From assembly GCA_036823295.1 (NCBI GenBank), contig DAISGD010000066.1, positions 1 through 16,906 on the forward strand: 16,906 nt of DNA. The letters run 5' to 3'. The notes beneath the pieces were generated by a model, which saw nothing but the letters and a program-made list of their open reading frames with translations, was not told the DNA's origin and searched no databases. Positions 7,081 to 15,850 of the stretch are shown piece by piece (position 1 is the first letter of the stretch; each line of letters opens with the position of its first letter). Both the position numbers and the translations under genes were made by a program. Origin of the DNA: UBA4742 sp002403895 (GTDB taxonomy: Bacteria; Actinomycetota; Acidimicrobiia; Acidimicrobiales; Acidimicrobilacustridaceae).

Positions 7081-8640
7081 TCACATCCAAGGGCGCGGTG
7101 CGCCGTCGTCGACCGGCGCCGGGGGCTGCTGGGCGGCACCGGAGATGATGTCCTCCAGCGGATGGTGCTCGGCTCCCTCGGCCGAGATGACCCGGCGGGG
7201 CAAACGCCCGACCAGGAGCACGCCCAGCATGCTCATGGCCAGCGACATCGCCATCACGATCAACAGCGCCGGGCGGGGCGACCAGCTGGCCCGGTCACCG
7301 GCACCCACGACGACCCCGGCGATTCCGGTGCCCAGGGCGATGCCGAGAACGTCTGACAGTTGCAGGCCGGCGGTGGCCATGCCCTCGTGGCCGTGGCCGG
7401 CCTCGGCCAGAGCCGTGACCGACAGCGGCGAATAGGCCATGCCGATACCCAGCCCAGCCACCCCCCAAGCCAGGACGCCGAGGGCCACCGGCACCCCGGG
7501 CACCAGGGTGACCATCATCAGCACGACCCCGGCTCCCACGAAGGCGAAGCCGCCCCGCACGAGCGGGCGCGGCCCGTGGCGGGCCACGTAGCGCTCCTGA
7601 GTCCACGAGCCGGCGGTCCAGGTGAGCGCGCACAGCGTGATGGCCAGCGAGGCGAAGCGGGGGGTCGTGCCCCGCACGGAGGTGAGGCTGAGCGGTACGA
7701 ACGCGTCGGCACTGAAGAAGGCGAACGTGAGCACGCCGCGGATCAGCACCGCTGCCGGCAAGCCAGGTCGGGCCGACAGCGTGCCCGGCGGGGTGAGACG
7801 ACGAAAGGCCGGCACCAGCAACATCAGTCCGACGGCAGTGGCGGCGATGGCCAGCACTGGTTGGGCCCGCTCGAGCCCCCACAAGGTCAACCCGGCGCCG
7901 AGGGTCAGCACCACGGCGTCGCGCAGATCGGCCTTGCCGCCCGGGGCGACCGGCGCCTCGATGGATCCATCCGAGAGCGGTTCGGTCGGCGGTTCGGCGG
8001 GGCGAGCGGGGGTGCCGATGCGAGAGACCGAGCCCATCACCCCGATGCCGCACAAGGCCACCAGCGGGATCAGGCCCAGGAACACCCACCGCCAGCCGAA
8101 CTGCTCGCCGACTACGGCAGCGGCCGCCGGGCCGACCAGCGAGGGCACCACCCATGCCGTCGACAACAGGGCGAACATGCGAGGCCGCGCCGCGGGCGGA
8201 TACTCCCGCCCAATGGCCACGTACGCCACGGTGGGCAGGGCCCCCGCCCCCACTCCCTGCAGCACGCGAGCGGCCACCAGCACCGGCATGGACCCGGCCG
8301 CACCAGCGATGGCGAGCCCGAGGAGGAACAGGGCGAGCCCGACGGCAAACGGCACCACCGGGCGCATCCGGTCCGACGCTCGCCCTGCCGCCACGATGCC
8401 GAGCAGGCTGCCCAGGAAGAACCCGGAGAAGACCCATCCGTACAGCCCCAGGTCGCCCAGATCCTGCTCGACAGTAGGCATGACGGTGGCGACGGCAAGC
8501 GCCTCGGCGGCCACGAACGTGATCAGCAGGATCAGCCCGACGGTGAGCAGCCGCCGCCCGGGGACCCACACGCCGGCCCCCGCGGGCGGCGAGCGCTCCC
8601 CTTCCGGGGGCGCGGGATCGGACGTGGGCTCCTCGGGCAC
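7081..8640 (-). CDS. MFS transporter, drug/H+ antiporter-like, up to 519 aa
   Basis: This polytopic inner-membrane protein probably exports small molecules by proton antiport. A soluble Pro/Glu-rich N-terminus (about 30 residues) precedes many hydrophobic segments. The first helix region (LLTVGLILLITFVAAEALAV) is followed by ATVMPTVEQDLG, typical of EmrB/QacA-type antiporters. The loop after helix 2 carries GRASDRMRP, the MFS motif A. Helix 4 has RVLQGVGAGALPTV and helix 5 a WVVPSLVGPAAAA pattern, like antiporter motif C. Length and spacing suggest 12-14 helices. GTG 8640 has no clear ribosome-binding site, so the true start could be downstream. It lies 62 bases after the VOC gene and 84 bases before the dehydrogenase gene, on the same strand. 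Substrate unknown; no adjacent TetR or MarR regulator is present. Confidence 0.88.
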   Translation of the reverse strand: MPEEPTSDPAPPEGERSPPAGAGVWVPGRRLLTVGLILLITFVAAEALAVATVMPTVEQDLGDLGLYGWVFSGFFLGSLLGIVAAGRASDRMRPVVPFAVGLALFLLGLAIAGAAGSMPVLVAARVLQGVGAGALPTVAYVAIGREYPPAARPRMFALLSTAWVVPSLVGPAAAAVVGEQFGWRWVFLGLIPLVALCGIGVMGSVSRIGTPARPAEPPTEPLSDGSIEAPVAPGGKADLRDAVVLTLGAGLTLWGLERAQPVLAIAATAVGLMLLVPAFRRLTPPGTLSARPGLPAAVLIRGVLTFAFFSADAFVPLSLTSVRGTTPRFASLAITLCALTWTAGSWTQERYVARHGPRPLVRGGFAFVGAGVVLMMVTLVPGVPVALGVLAWGVAGLGIGMAYSPLSVTALAEAGHGHEGMATAGLQLSDVLGIALGTGIAGVVVGAGDRASWSPRPALLIVMAMSLAMSMLGVLLVGRLPRRVISAEGAEHHPLEDIISGAAQQPPAPVDDGAPRPWM

Positions 8641-8702
8641 GAGTTGCAGGCTAGAGGGATCGCTGCGTACCAGAGCCGGCCGACGCCCGCGCCGAAAGCC
8701 CC

Positions 8703-9080
8703 CTAGGACGGGTAGGCCCGGAACTCCACCAGCAGAGCGTCGGGATCGCGCACGTAGATGGACTGCGCCACTCCCTGGGCGCCGAAGCGTTCGCCTTCGC
8801 TCTCCACCACCAGGTCGGGGTCGGCCCGCAACACCTCCAGGTCAGGGGCGCTGACCACGAAACAGAGGTGGTCCAGGTGACCGCGTTCGTGCACCCCACC
8901 GGGGATCACGTCGATGATCAGCGTCTCACTCACCCGCAGTGACGGGAAAGGAGCGCTCCCCGCCCGCCACGCGTCGACCCGCACCCCGACGAGCCCGGCA
9001 TGACGGCCGTACCAAGTCAGCGTCCGTTCCACATCGTCGGAGATGAGAACCAGGTGGTCGAGAGCAAGGGTGGTGGCCAT
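8703..9080 (-). CDS. VOC-family (glyoxalase/dioxygenase fold) protein, 125 aa
   Basis: This small single-domain protein has the vicinal-oxygen-chelate fold. It opens with ALDHLVLISDDVERTLTWYG, the classic first beta-alpha unit. His9, His71 (HLDHLCFVV) and Glu119 (LLVEFRAYP) sit where the family binds its divalent metal. RDPDALLVEF near the C-terminus is typical (DPDG.. in many members). Members include glyoxalases, fosfomycin-type resistance proteins and dioxygenases; the sequence does not tell which reaction is catalysed. The start is ATG 9080, with GGAG 7 bases upstream; earlier in-frame codons reach into the tRNA-Arg spacer and are unlikely. It heads a minus-strand group with the MFS exporter and the amino acid dehydrogenase. 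Confidence 0.88.
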   Translation of the reverse strand: MATTLALDHLVLISDDVERTLTWYGRHAGLVGVRVDAWRAGSAPFPSLRVSETLIIDVIPGGVHERGHLDHLCFVVSAPDLEVLRADPDLVVESEGERFGAQGVAQSIYVRDPDALLVEFRAYPS

Positions 9081-9131
9081 GGGCGGTCTCCGAATCGGCT
9101 GGCCGACACGCGGCCAGGGATCAGTTCGGGT

Positions 9132-9156
9132 CATCCGCACCGGGAGGTGGCGGATG
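9132..9156. repeat. Inverted repeat between tRNA-Arg and the VOC gene
   Basis: CATCCGCACC (9132-9141) can pair with GGTGGCGGATG (9146-9156), giving about 10 bp with one bulged base and a 4-base loop. It could end the tRNA-Arg transcript or lie in the VOC 5' leader. No T-run follows. Confidence 0.4.
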
Positions 9157-9206
9157 CCCGTGTGTTTGTTGGACCGAGTCCACTCGACGGGACCGGCCGC
9201 CCTCCG

Positions 9207-9212
9207 ACAATA
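9207..9212 (-). promoter_or_regulatory. Candidate -10 hexamer for the VOC gene group
   Basis: TATTGT on the minus strand lies in the only A/T-rich patch of the 170-base spacer downstream of tRNA-Arg. No good -35 lies at 16-18 bases. Weak, based on composition and position. Confidence 0.25.
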
Positions 9213-9250
9213 CTTTTGCTGGTCGTGTTCGTTCGTCACGGCTTGACGAG

Positions 9251-9324
9251 CGCCCCCGGGAGGACTCGAACCCCCAACCGCCCGGGTAGAAGCCGGGTGC
9301 TCTATCCAGTTGAGCTACAAGGGC
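9251..9324 (-). tRNA. tRNA-Arg (anticodon TCT)
   Basis: On the minus strand the acceptor GCCCTTG pairs with CGGGGGC, with two G-U pairs. The discriminator is G, and CCA is not encoded, unlike the other three tRNAs in the window. The anticodon stem CCCGG/CCGGG encloses loop CTTCTAC, anticodon TCT, which reads AGA and AGG arginine codons. The T arm is GGGGG TTCGAGT CCTCC. It lies 55 bases downstream of the seven-gene operon on the same strand. Confidence 0.94.
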
Positions 9325-9379
9325 AGGTCCTCCAGTGTCGCGCAGCGACCACGCCAACGACGCCAACCCGTTGCCGAGC

Positions 9380-9886
9380 TCAGCCCCCGCCACCGCCTCC
9401 ACCCCGGGCTCCGCCTTGGCCGCCTTGGCCGCCTTGGCCGCCTTGGCCGCCTTCGGTGACGCGGGTGGCAGCGACGGTCCCGTCAGGTCCGGCGGCGCCT
9501 TGCACCACCACGGTCTGGCCTGGCTGCAGGTCGGCGGCGGTGCCGGTCACCGAGCGGGAGATGGTGGTGGCCCCGGCGGTCGTCTTGACTTTGACGATGC
9601 TGCCGTCGGAGGCGGTCACATAGATCGTGTCGCCATCCACCAGCTTGACCGTGCCGAACGTGGATCCGGCGGCCCGGCCACCGGCGAAGGTCGCGGCGAC
9701 CGTCGTTGTCTTGCCCCGCAACTTCTGCAGCTGCACCCCCCCGAACACGCCGAGGACAGCGACGAGCAACACCAGCAGGGCCACGGTCAGGGGGCCCACG
9801 CGCTTGCGCCGGGCTGGCAGGAAGTCTTCGACGTCGTCCTCGAAATCAACGGCGTGGTCAGTGGCATCGGTTGCAACGGCGGTCAT
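9380..9886 (-). CDS. Membrane-anchored OB-fold-like (DUF5666-type) protein with Gly-rich tail, 168 aa
   Basis: An acidic cytoplasmic N-terminus (about 1-25) is followed by a basic patch (ARRKRVG) and one transmembrane helix (about 32-51). The external domain (about 75-143) has short beta-rich text, GTVKLVDGDTIYVTASDGSIVKVKT then LQPGQTVVVQG, that resembles the DUF5666/OB-fold family. The tail is GGQ repeats ending in a run of glycines. ATG 9886 is chosen because AAGGAAG lies just upstream. ATG 9907, which overlaps the permease stop (ATGAGTGA arrangement), is a good alternative. It is the last gene of the efflux operon, so a role beside the transporter in the envelope is inferred. The molecular function is unknown. 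Confidence 0.8.
   Translation of the reverse strand: MTAVATDATDHAVDFEDDVEDFLPARRKRVGPLTVALLVLLVAVLGVFGGVQLQKLRGKTTTVAATFAGGRAAGSTFGTVKLVDGDTIYVTASDGSIVKVKTTAGATTISRSVTGTAADLQPGQTVVVQGAAGPDGTVAATRVTEGGQGGQGGQGGQGGARGGGGGGG
9412..9447. repeat. 9-bp tandem repeat, four units
   Basis: CGCCTTGGC is repeated four times in perfect tandem, with a fifth diverged unit after it. On the minus strand it encodes the Gly-Gly-Gln repeats in the tail of the OB-fold-like protein. The unit is three codons long, so copy-number changes keep the frame. Confidence 0.85.
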
Positions 9887-9899
9887 GGTCTCTTCCTTG

Positions 9900-11110
9900 T
9901 CACTCATAGCGGAGCGCATCGATGGGGCTCAGCGAAGCGGCCCGGTTGGCCGGGTAGATCCCGAAGAACAGTCCGACGGCGAGGGCCACCCCGAAGGCGA
10001 GCAGGACCGACCCGGGGGCGATGACGGGCTGGACGCCGACGATCTTGAACCGGCTGCCCAGGATGCCGAACACGACGCCGAGGACGCCACCGACCACCGA
10101 CAGCAGGACGGCTTCCACCATGAACTGGCCGAGGATGTCCCACCGGCGGGCGCCGATGGCCTTGCGGATGCCGATTTCGCGGGTGCGTTCGGTCACGGTG
10201 ACCAACATGATGTTCATGACCCCGATGCCGCCCACTAACAGCGAGATGGCGGCCACCGCGCCCAACAGGACGGTGAAGACCTGGGTCGTGCTCTGGCTGG
10301 TGGCCAGGAGGCTGGCCTGATTCAGGACTTGGAACTGGGTCTGGCCGGTGGTGCTCTTGTGATTCGATGCCAGGACGGCGGTGATCTCCGCCGAGGCGGC
10401 GTCGGTGGTGTTGCGTGACGTGGCCTGGGCCACGATCTGGTTGACCTGATCGTTGTTGCCGGTGATGTTGTCCTCGAGCGAGGTGATGGGTGCCAACACC
10501 AAATCGTCTTGGTCTTGGAGTCCGTTGGTGCCCTTGGACTTGAGGACGCCGGCGACCGTCCAGGTGGCGTTGCCGATCTTGACGTCCTGACCCACCGGGT
10601 CTTCCGTGGTGCCGAACAGGTTCTTGACCACGGTGGTGCCCAGCACGACGACCCGGTTGTGATTGGTCACGTCGTTTTCGGTGAAGAACGAGCCGCTGGT
10701 GGTGGTGTAATCACGGATGCCGGCCATGTTGGCCGTCGTCCCCAGGACCTGGCCGGGCGTGTAGCTGTTGCCCCCCGCCGCGGCGGCGGCCGACGTGGAT
10801 TTGACCGGGGCCACCTGGGATATGTCGGGCACGAGGGTCGGATCGGAGATAGCGGTCACGTCGGTGGTGGTCAGCGTCGGGCGGACGGAGTTGTTGCCGC
10901 CGCCTCGGGGGCCGAACCCTCCGGCCGCCACGGTGAGAGTGTTGGTGCCGAGGCTCTGCAGCCGGGTCTGGACGGCCTTGGACGAGCCGTTGCCCACCGC
11001 CACCAGCACGATCACGGCCGCCACCCCGATCATGATGCCGAGCATGGTGAGCGCGGAGCGCAGGCGGTTGGCGGAGATACCCCGGATGGCGATACGGACG
11101 TTCTCGAAGT

Positions 11111-11114
<4 letters not shown>
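9900..11114 (-). CDS. MacB/FtsX-type ABC transporter permease, 404 aa
   Basis: This is a four-helix mechanotransmission-type permease. TM1 lies at about 22-41 (LTMLGIMIGVAAVIVLVAVGNG). A large extracytoplasmic domain (about 45-275) is rich in Ser/Thr/Asn and includes a Gly-rich stretch (GGFGPRGGGNNS). Three helices then lie between about 278 and 395. The cytoplasmic coupling segment VTERTREIGIRKAIGARRWDI is the hallmark of MacB/FtsX/LolC permeases. The C-terminus AASLSPIDALRYE is also typical. It pairs with the ATPase gene, which it overlaps by 4 bases (GTGA): GTG 11114 is the start. Partners form a tripartite efflux or lipoprotein-handling machine in Gram-negatives. In a lineage that may lack an outer membrane, the fusion protein would act across the wall. 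The substrate is unknown. Confidence 0.92.
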
Positions 11115-11889
<775 letters not shown>

Positions 11890-11893
<4 letters not shown>

Positions 11894-13642
11894 CCGCCGA
11901 GGCGGCCGGCGCCACCGCCGCCGCCGCCGATGCCGCCGGTCCCGGTGAGGCTGCCGGTCCCGCCACCACCGCGACCGGTGCCACCAGTCCCGCCGGTGGT
12001 GCCGGCTGTGACCACGGCCGTGGAGCGCACCACTTTCTGACCCGTTTGCAGGCCGTTGGTGATTTCGACCGTGGTGTCGCCCCGGAGCCCGACCGTCACC
12101 GTCGTGTCCTGCGTGGTGCCGTCGTCATTGACCACCGTGACGGTGCCGGTGGTGCCCGTGCCGGTGACGGCCGACGCTGGCACGAACACGGCGTTGTCGG
12201 CCTCGCCCACGATGACCTGAGCGGTGGCGGACATGCCCGGCTTGAGTCCGGCAGGCACCTGATCCAGGTTAATGAGCGTCGTGTAGCTCACCACGCTGTT
12301 CGACGTGGTCGACGTGGTGGCCACCTGTGCAACCTCGCCCTGGACCTGCACGTTGGGCAGGGCACTGAACGTGGCGATCGCCTTCTGGCCCACCACCAAT
12401 TTGGTGGCGTCGGCTTCGGTGAACGCGGCTTGGACCTGTAGCGACGTGAGGTTCGTCAGGGTCAGGAACGGCGAGCTACTCGACGAGGTGGACGACGTCG
12501 ACGACGTCGACGCCGAGGCGGCGCCGCCTGACGAGCCCGATCCTGCCGACGAGCCCGATCCTGCCGACGAGCCCGATCCNNNNNNNNNNTCCTGGCGACG
12601 ATGACCCCGACGAGGACGTGGTGGCGGCGCTGGATCCGGCGCTCACCGTCTGGCCGACCACGCCGGTGAGGCTGGACACCGTCCCATCGGAGGGCGCCGT
12701 CATGGTGGTGGCGTCCACTGCCTTCTGGGCGTTCGTCACGGTGATTTGATCGGACGTGACCGTGGCCTGGGCCTGAGCGGTCGAACCGGCCGAGCTGGTG
12801 GATGATCCCCCGCCACCGGATCCGGAGCTCTGCGCCGCCGAGCCGGCTGACGACGCGCCGGTACCGCTCGACTTCGTCGCGCTGACGGCGGCCGCCGCAG
12901 CCGTCAGCGCCGTCTGGTCAGCAGAAACGGCCTGCTGGGCGGTGGTAACGCTCACCCCGGCGGTGACGACGGCGGCCTGGGCGCTCGCCTGGCTGGCGGT
13001 GTCGATCTGGAGTTGGGTGACCACGGTGGCACACATCAGACCCCCCGACGGCGGCGTGGCCGGGTTGGCCAGACACTGCTCTTGGAACGCCAGGTCATGG
13101 TTCACCTTGGCCGTCGCCTGCTGGAAAGCAACTTGAGCCGCGCTGAGCTGACTCTGCGCACCCTGGAGCTTCGCCGAGTCCCGCTGAAGGGCCGCCTGGG
13201 CGGCTGACAGCTGCGCCTGGGCCGGCGACGACCCACCCGAAGTCGATGACGTCACCGCAGTTGTGGTCGTGGAGGTGCTCGCCGTTTGCAGCGCGCTCAG
13301 GTTGTCCTGGGCTGCGGTGAGTTGCGCCTGGGCCACGGTGAGCTGGTCCTGCGCCATGGTCGGGTCGATTTTGGCTAGCACCTGACCGGCGGTGACCCGA
13401 TCGCCGAGCTTCACGTCCAGTTCGAGCAGCACGCCGCTGCTCAAGAAGTTGAGACCGATCTGCTGGGACGGGACGACCGTGCCTGATGCCGACACTGACG
13501 CCAGCACCGTCCCGGTGGACACGTCGACCGTGGGCGGCTTCGCCTTGGCTGATGCCTTCGGCCCCACCGCGGTGTAGATGCCGGCCCCGGTCACCACCAG
13601 GCCAGCGGCGAGGGCGACGTTGATGATGCGGCTGCGTTTCAC
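11890..13642 (-). CDS. MacA/HlyD-like membrane fusion protein, interrupted by an assembly gap
   Basis: This periplasmic-adaptor-type protein links the ABC pump to the envelope. GTG 13642 has AGGAAG upstream. A TM anchor lies at about 8-26. The first half of the lipoyl/barrel-sandwich domain follows (about 37-95, SASGTVVPSQQIGL then LDVKLGDRVTAGQVLAKID). A long Ala/Gln-rich helical hairpin spans about 96-310, with two cysteines near its tip (190 and 204). The second lipoyl half (MTAPSDGTVSSLTGVVGQTV) follows. A Gly/Ser linker then runs into 10 Ns (12580-12589). Beyond the gap it resumes as SSPFLTLTNLTSLQVQAAF, with beta-barrel and membrane-proximal domains and a Gly-rich tail. Both halves are open and in one frame only if the gap is a multiple of three; 10 Ns is not. 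The frame break is therefore an assembly artefact, not a pseudogene. About 580 residues is long for MacA (about 370), through the linkers and tail. Confidence 0.88.
12530..12579. repeat. 18-bp tandem repeat ending in the assembly gap
   Basis: The + strand unit GACGAGCCCGATCCTGCC occurs at 12530-12547 and 12548-12565, then partly at 12566-12579 where the Ns begin. On the minus strand it encodes Gly-Ser-Gly-Ser-Ser-Ala. Diverged Gly/Ser codons continue beyond the Ns. The assembler probably failed to resolve the copy number here. Confidence 0.85.
12580..12589. other. Assembly gap (10 Ns)
   Basis: Ten undetermined bases inside the fusion-protein gene. The size is probably a placeholder, because the flanking coding frames need a length divisible by three. 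Confidence 0.97.
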
Positions 13643-13679
13643 GAGGGGCTTCCTTTGGCTGGGGTGAGTTCGGAACGGC

Positions 13680-14330
13680 TCACGGCGCGGCCGTGGTGGA
13701 TGTCGACGAGCCGCCCTGGCCCTGAGCGGGCAAGAGCGCCTTGCATGCATCGTTGGCGGCCACATAGGCGGCCGACGTGCCATCGATAGTCGACGGTGGG
13801 GCGGAGGTATCGGTCGATCCGTTGCCGCGGGCGGGCAAGGCAACCCCGTGGTCCTTCATACAACTGACGTAGGCCTGGAACGCGGTGCCGCCGCCGCCGA
13901 ATCCGCCGGTAGGGCGCAGGCTCTGGCACGCGTCCTGGGCCTTCTTCATCATTGCCGGATCGATGCTGGCTTGCGTGCCCTGCCCCTGCGGGACGCCGTT
14001 GGAATCAACGCCACCGGGGTCGGTTCCGGGAAGACCACCCTGACCGTTGCCCTGACCGCGCTGGGGCAGGGTCACGCCGTTCTGAGCCATGCAGTCGCGA
14101 TAGGCCTGGCGAGCGGCCTGTTGGTCCCCGCCGGTGGTGGCAGTGACCCCGGCCGTCGTGGTGCTGGCGCCGCTGCCGCAGCCGGCGGCCAGCAGCAGGA
14201 GGCCCACCACGCCGACGATCAGGCTCAGCCAGCGGGCGGTGCGCCGCCGATCACGGCGCGGCGCCCCGTGGGCGCCAGCTTCGTGGGGCGTGGACAGGAC
14301 TGCCATGGCGGGTGACGACGAACGACTCAT
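13680..14330 (-). CDS. Putative lipoprotein with duplicated two-Cys module, 216 aa
   Basis: A basic N-terminus (RRDRRRTAR) is followed by a hydrophobic stretch (about 35-50) and lipobox LAAGC with Cys51, so export and lipidation are predicted. After a Thr-rich spacer there are two copies of one module. Copy 1 is AYRDCMAQNGVTLPQRG (Cys80), then QDACQSLRP (Cys135). Copy 2 is AYVSCMKDHGVALPARG (Cys157), then NDACKALLP (Cys196). Each copy has two Cys that could form a disulfide, separated by Gly/Pro/Asp-rich text of different length. The C-terminus is Gly/Ser/Thr-rich. ATG 14330 has only a weak ribosome-binding site; ATG 14306 is possible. It lies 34 bases after the kinase stop and 37 bases before the fusion protein. 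I know no function for it; a substrate-binding, sensing or wall-docking role with the pump is inference. Confidence 0.83.
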   Translation of the reverse strand: MSRSSSPAMAVLSTPHEAGAHGAPRRDRRRTARWLSLIVGVVGLLLLAAGCGSGASTTTAGVTATTGGDQQAARQAYRDCMAQNGVTLPQRGQGNGQGGLPGTDPGGVDSNGVPQGQGTQASIDPAMMKKAQDACQSLRPTGGFGGGGTAFQAYVSCMKDHGVALPARGNGSTDTSAPPSTIDGTSAAYVAANDACKALLPAQGQGGSSTSTTAAP

Positions 14331-14364
14331 AGGGCCATCCCACCAGGCCCAGTTCGCAGGGAGA

Positions 14365-15849
14365 TCAGAATGGGTTGGGAACTTCCTGTGAATGCCGAGC
14401 CCCTGCGGGCGGTGGTGAGCCGAGCAAGGGCAATTCGATGACGAAGGTGGCTCCCTGCCCCCCGCTGCTCTCGGCCCACGCCCGTCCCCCGTGAGCGGCA
14501 GCCATCGCGGCGACGATCGACAGGCCCAGACCGGCGCCGCCCGGTCCGCTGCGGGCTCGCGCCGGGTCGCCGCGATAAAAGCGCTCGAAGATGCGCTCGA
14601 CCTCTTCGGGGGTGATGCCGGGCCCCTGATCGACTACCTCGATCCGGGCCTGCCCAGCGAGTGTGGACAGCCGGACGTAGACGGGCGTTCCCGCGGAGGT
14701 ATGGGCCCGGACGTTGACCAGGAGGTTCGCCACCGCCTGGTGGAGGCCCTGTTCGTCGGCCTCGACCCTCACCGCCGAGTCGGGGAGCTCGAGCCCGATG
14801 GGGCGCTCGGGCTCGACCGCCCGGGCATCGGCCACCGCGTCCCGGGCCACGACCCGGAGATCCGCCGGGTGCCGGTCGAGGGGGCGGCCCTGATCGAGTC
14901 GGGCCAGCAGCAACAGGTCGTCGACCAACACGCTCATGCGTGCGCTCTCGGCAGCGACCCGTCTCATGGCGTCATCGAGCTCGGGGCCGGGGCCCACTGC
15001 GCCGGTCTGGTAGAGCTCCACGTATCCCCGGATGGAGGTGAGGGGCGTGCGCAGCTCGTGGGAGGCGTCGGCCACGAAGCGACGCAGGCGCTCCTCGGAG
15101 GCCCGGCGCTGGGCGAAGGCCCACTCGATCTGGTGCAACATGGCGTTGAGGGCGACCCCCAGGCGACCCACCTCGGTACCCTCGGGGCCCACCTCGACCC
15201 GACGGGAGACGTCCCCGGCGGCGATGGCGTCGGCCGTGACCGCCATGCGGTCGATGGGCCGGATGCCCAGCCGGATCACCCAGAACGCCACCACCGTCAG
15301 GACCAGCAACACTGCGGCGGTGGACAGCCCCAGCACCAGCAGCAGCCGGTGGTAAGTGGCGTCGGTCTCCTGAAGCGAGACGCCCACCACGGCGAAGCCC
15401 GACTGATCGGCCAGGCGCACGACCGCGACCCGGTAGTGCAGGTCACTGCCCTGCTCAGCCCCGGCGGTGAACACGCGGGGGGCATCACCCGATTCCGTGG
15501 CCCGGCCAGAGACGGTGGCCGGGTCGAGCTGCGGGGGCGTCTCGTCCCGCAGGGTGGGGGGGATCTGCGACACCACGGATCCGTCCGGTCCCAGGTAGGC
15601 CACGAAGAGCTCGCTCAGGCTGGGCGAGCCAGAACCCGTGCCGCGGGCGCCGGACGTGGCCTCCCGGGAACTGTCCACTCCCCCGGCGTCGAGACTGCTC
15701 CGCGACGCCCGGGACACCGCCGAGGTCACGCGCCGGTCGACCTGGTCGACCAACGTGCGGCGCACGGTGGTGGCGACCACCACGTCGGCGCCGACCAGCA
15801 CCAGCGCGACGGCCAGCAGGCCCAGGAGCAGGCGAACCCGCAGGGACAT
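14365..15849 (-). CDS. Sensor histidine kinase (EnvZ/PhoR-type), 494 aa
   Basis: This membrane sensor phosphorylates the regulator encoded just upstream. TM1 lies at about 6-28. An extracytoplasmic sensing region (about 30-167) has a Ser/Gly-rich loop and a PAS/Cache-like beta stretch (SELFVAYLGPDGSVV, FAVVGVSLQETDAT). TM2 is at about 169-193. The HAMP domain (about 193-246) follows, then HisKA with phospho-His264 in FVADASHELRTPLTSIRGY. The ATPase domain has N-box residues around 375-379 (NLLVNVRAHT), G1 DQGPGI (407-412), F-box ERFYRG and G2 GAGLGLS (438-444). All catalytic motifs are intact. ATG 15849 was chosen because GGAG lies 8 bases upstream in the end of the regulator gene; the stop of that gene is one base away. 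The signal sensed is unknown. Confidence 0.94.
   Translation of the reverse strand: MSLRVRLLLGLLAVALVLVGADVVVATTVRRTLVDQVDRRVTSAVSRASRSSLDAGGVDSSREATSGARGTGSGSPSLSELFVAYLGPDGSVVSQIPPTLRDETPPQLDPATVSGRATESGDAPRVFTAGAEQGSDLHYRVAVVRLADQSGFAVVGVSLQETDATYHRLLLVLGLSTAAVLLVLTVVAFWVIRLGIRPIDRMAVTADAIAAGDVSRRVEVGPEGTEVGRLGVALNAMLHQIEWAFAQRRASEERLRRFVADASHELRTPLTSIRGYVELYQTGAVGPGPELDDAMRRVAAESARMSVLVDDLLLLARLDQGRPLDRHPADLRVVARDAVADARAVEPERPIGLELPDSAVRVEADEQGLHQAVANLLVNVRAHTSAGTPVYVRLSTLAGQARIEVVDQGPGITPEEVERIFERFYRGDPARARSGPGGAGLGLSIVAAMAAAHGGRAWAESSGGQGATFVIELPLLGSPPPAGARHSQEVPNPF
14373..14394 (-). promoter_or_regulatory. Candidate second operator for the response regulator
   Basis: On the minus strand CATTCACAGGA (14394-14384) matches 9 of 11 bases of the first repeat unit upstream of the regulator gene. 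The next 11 bases (AGTTCCCAACC) are a poor second unit. The site lies in the last codons of the kinase gene, about 43 bases before the lipoprotein ATG. That distance suits an internal promoter. Confidence 0.35.
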
Positions 15850-15850
15850 G

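Noticed and set aside
7295..8569. Long open frame antisense-register to the MFS transporter on the same strand
   Set aside because: Arg/Gly-rich shadow frame of a high-GC gene; the overlapping frame has clear membrane helices and MFS motifs.
9121..9402. Minus-strand open frame across tRNA-Arg with text VAQLDRAPGFYPGGWGFESS
   Set aside because: This is the well-known false protein produced by translating a tRNA gene and its flanks.
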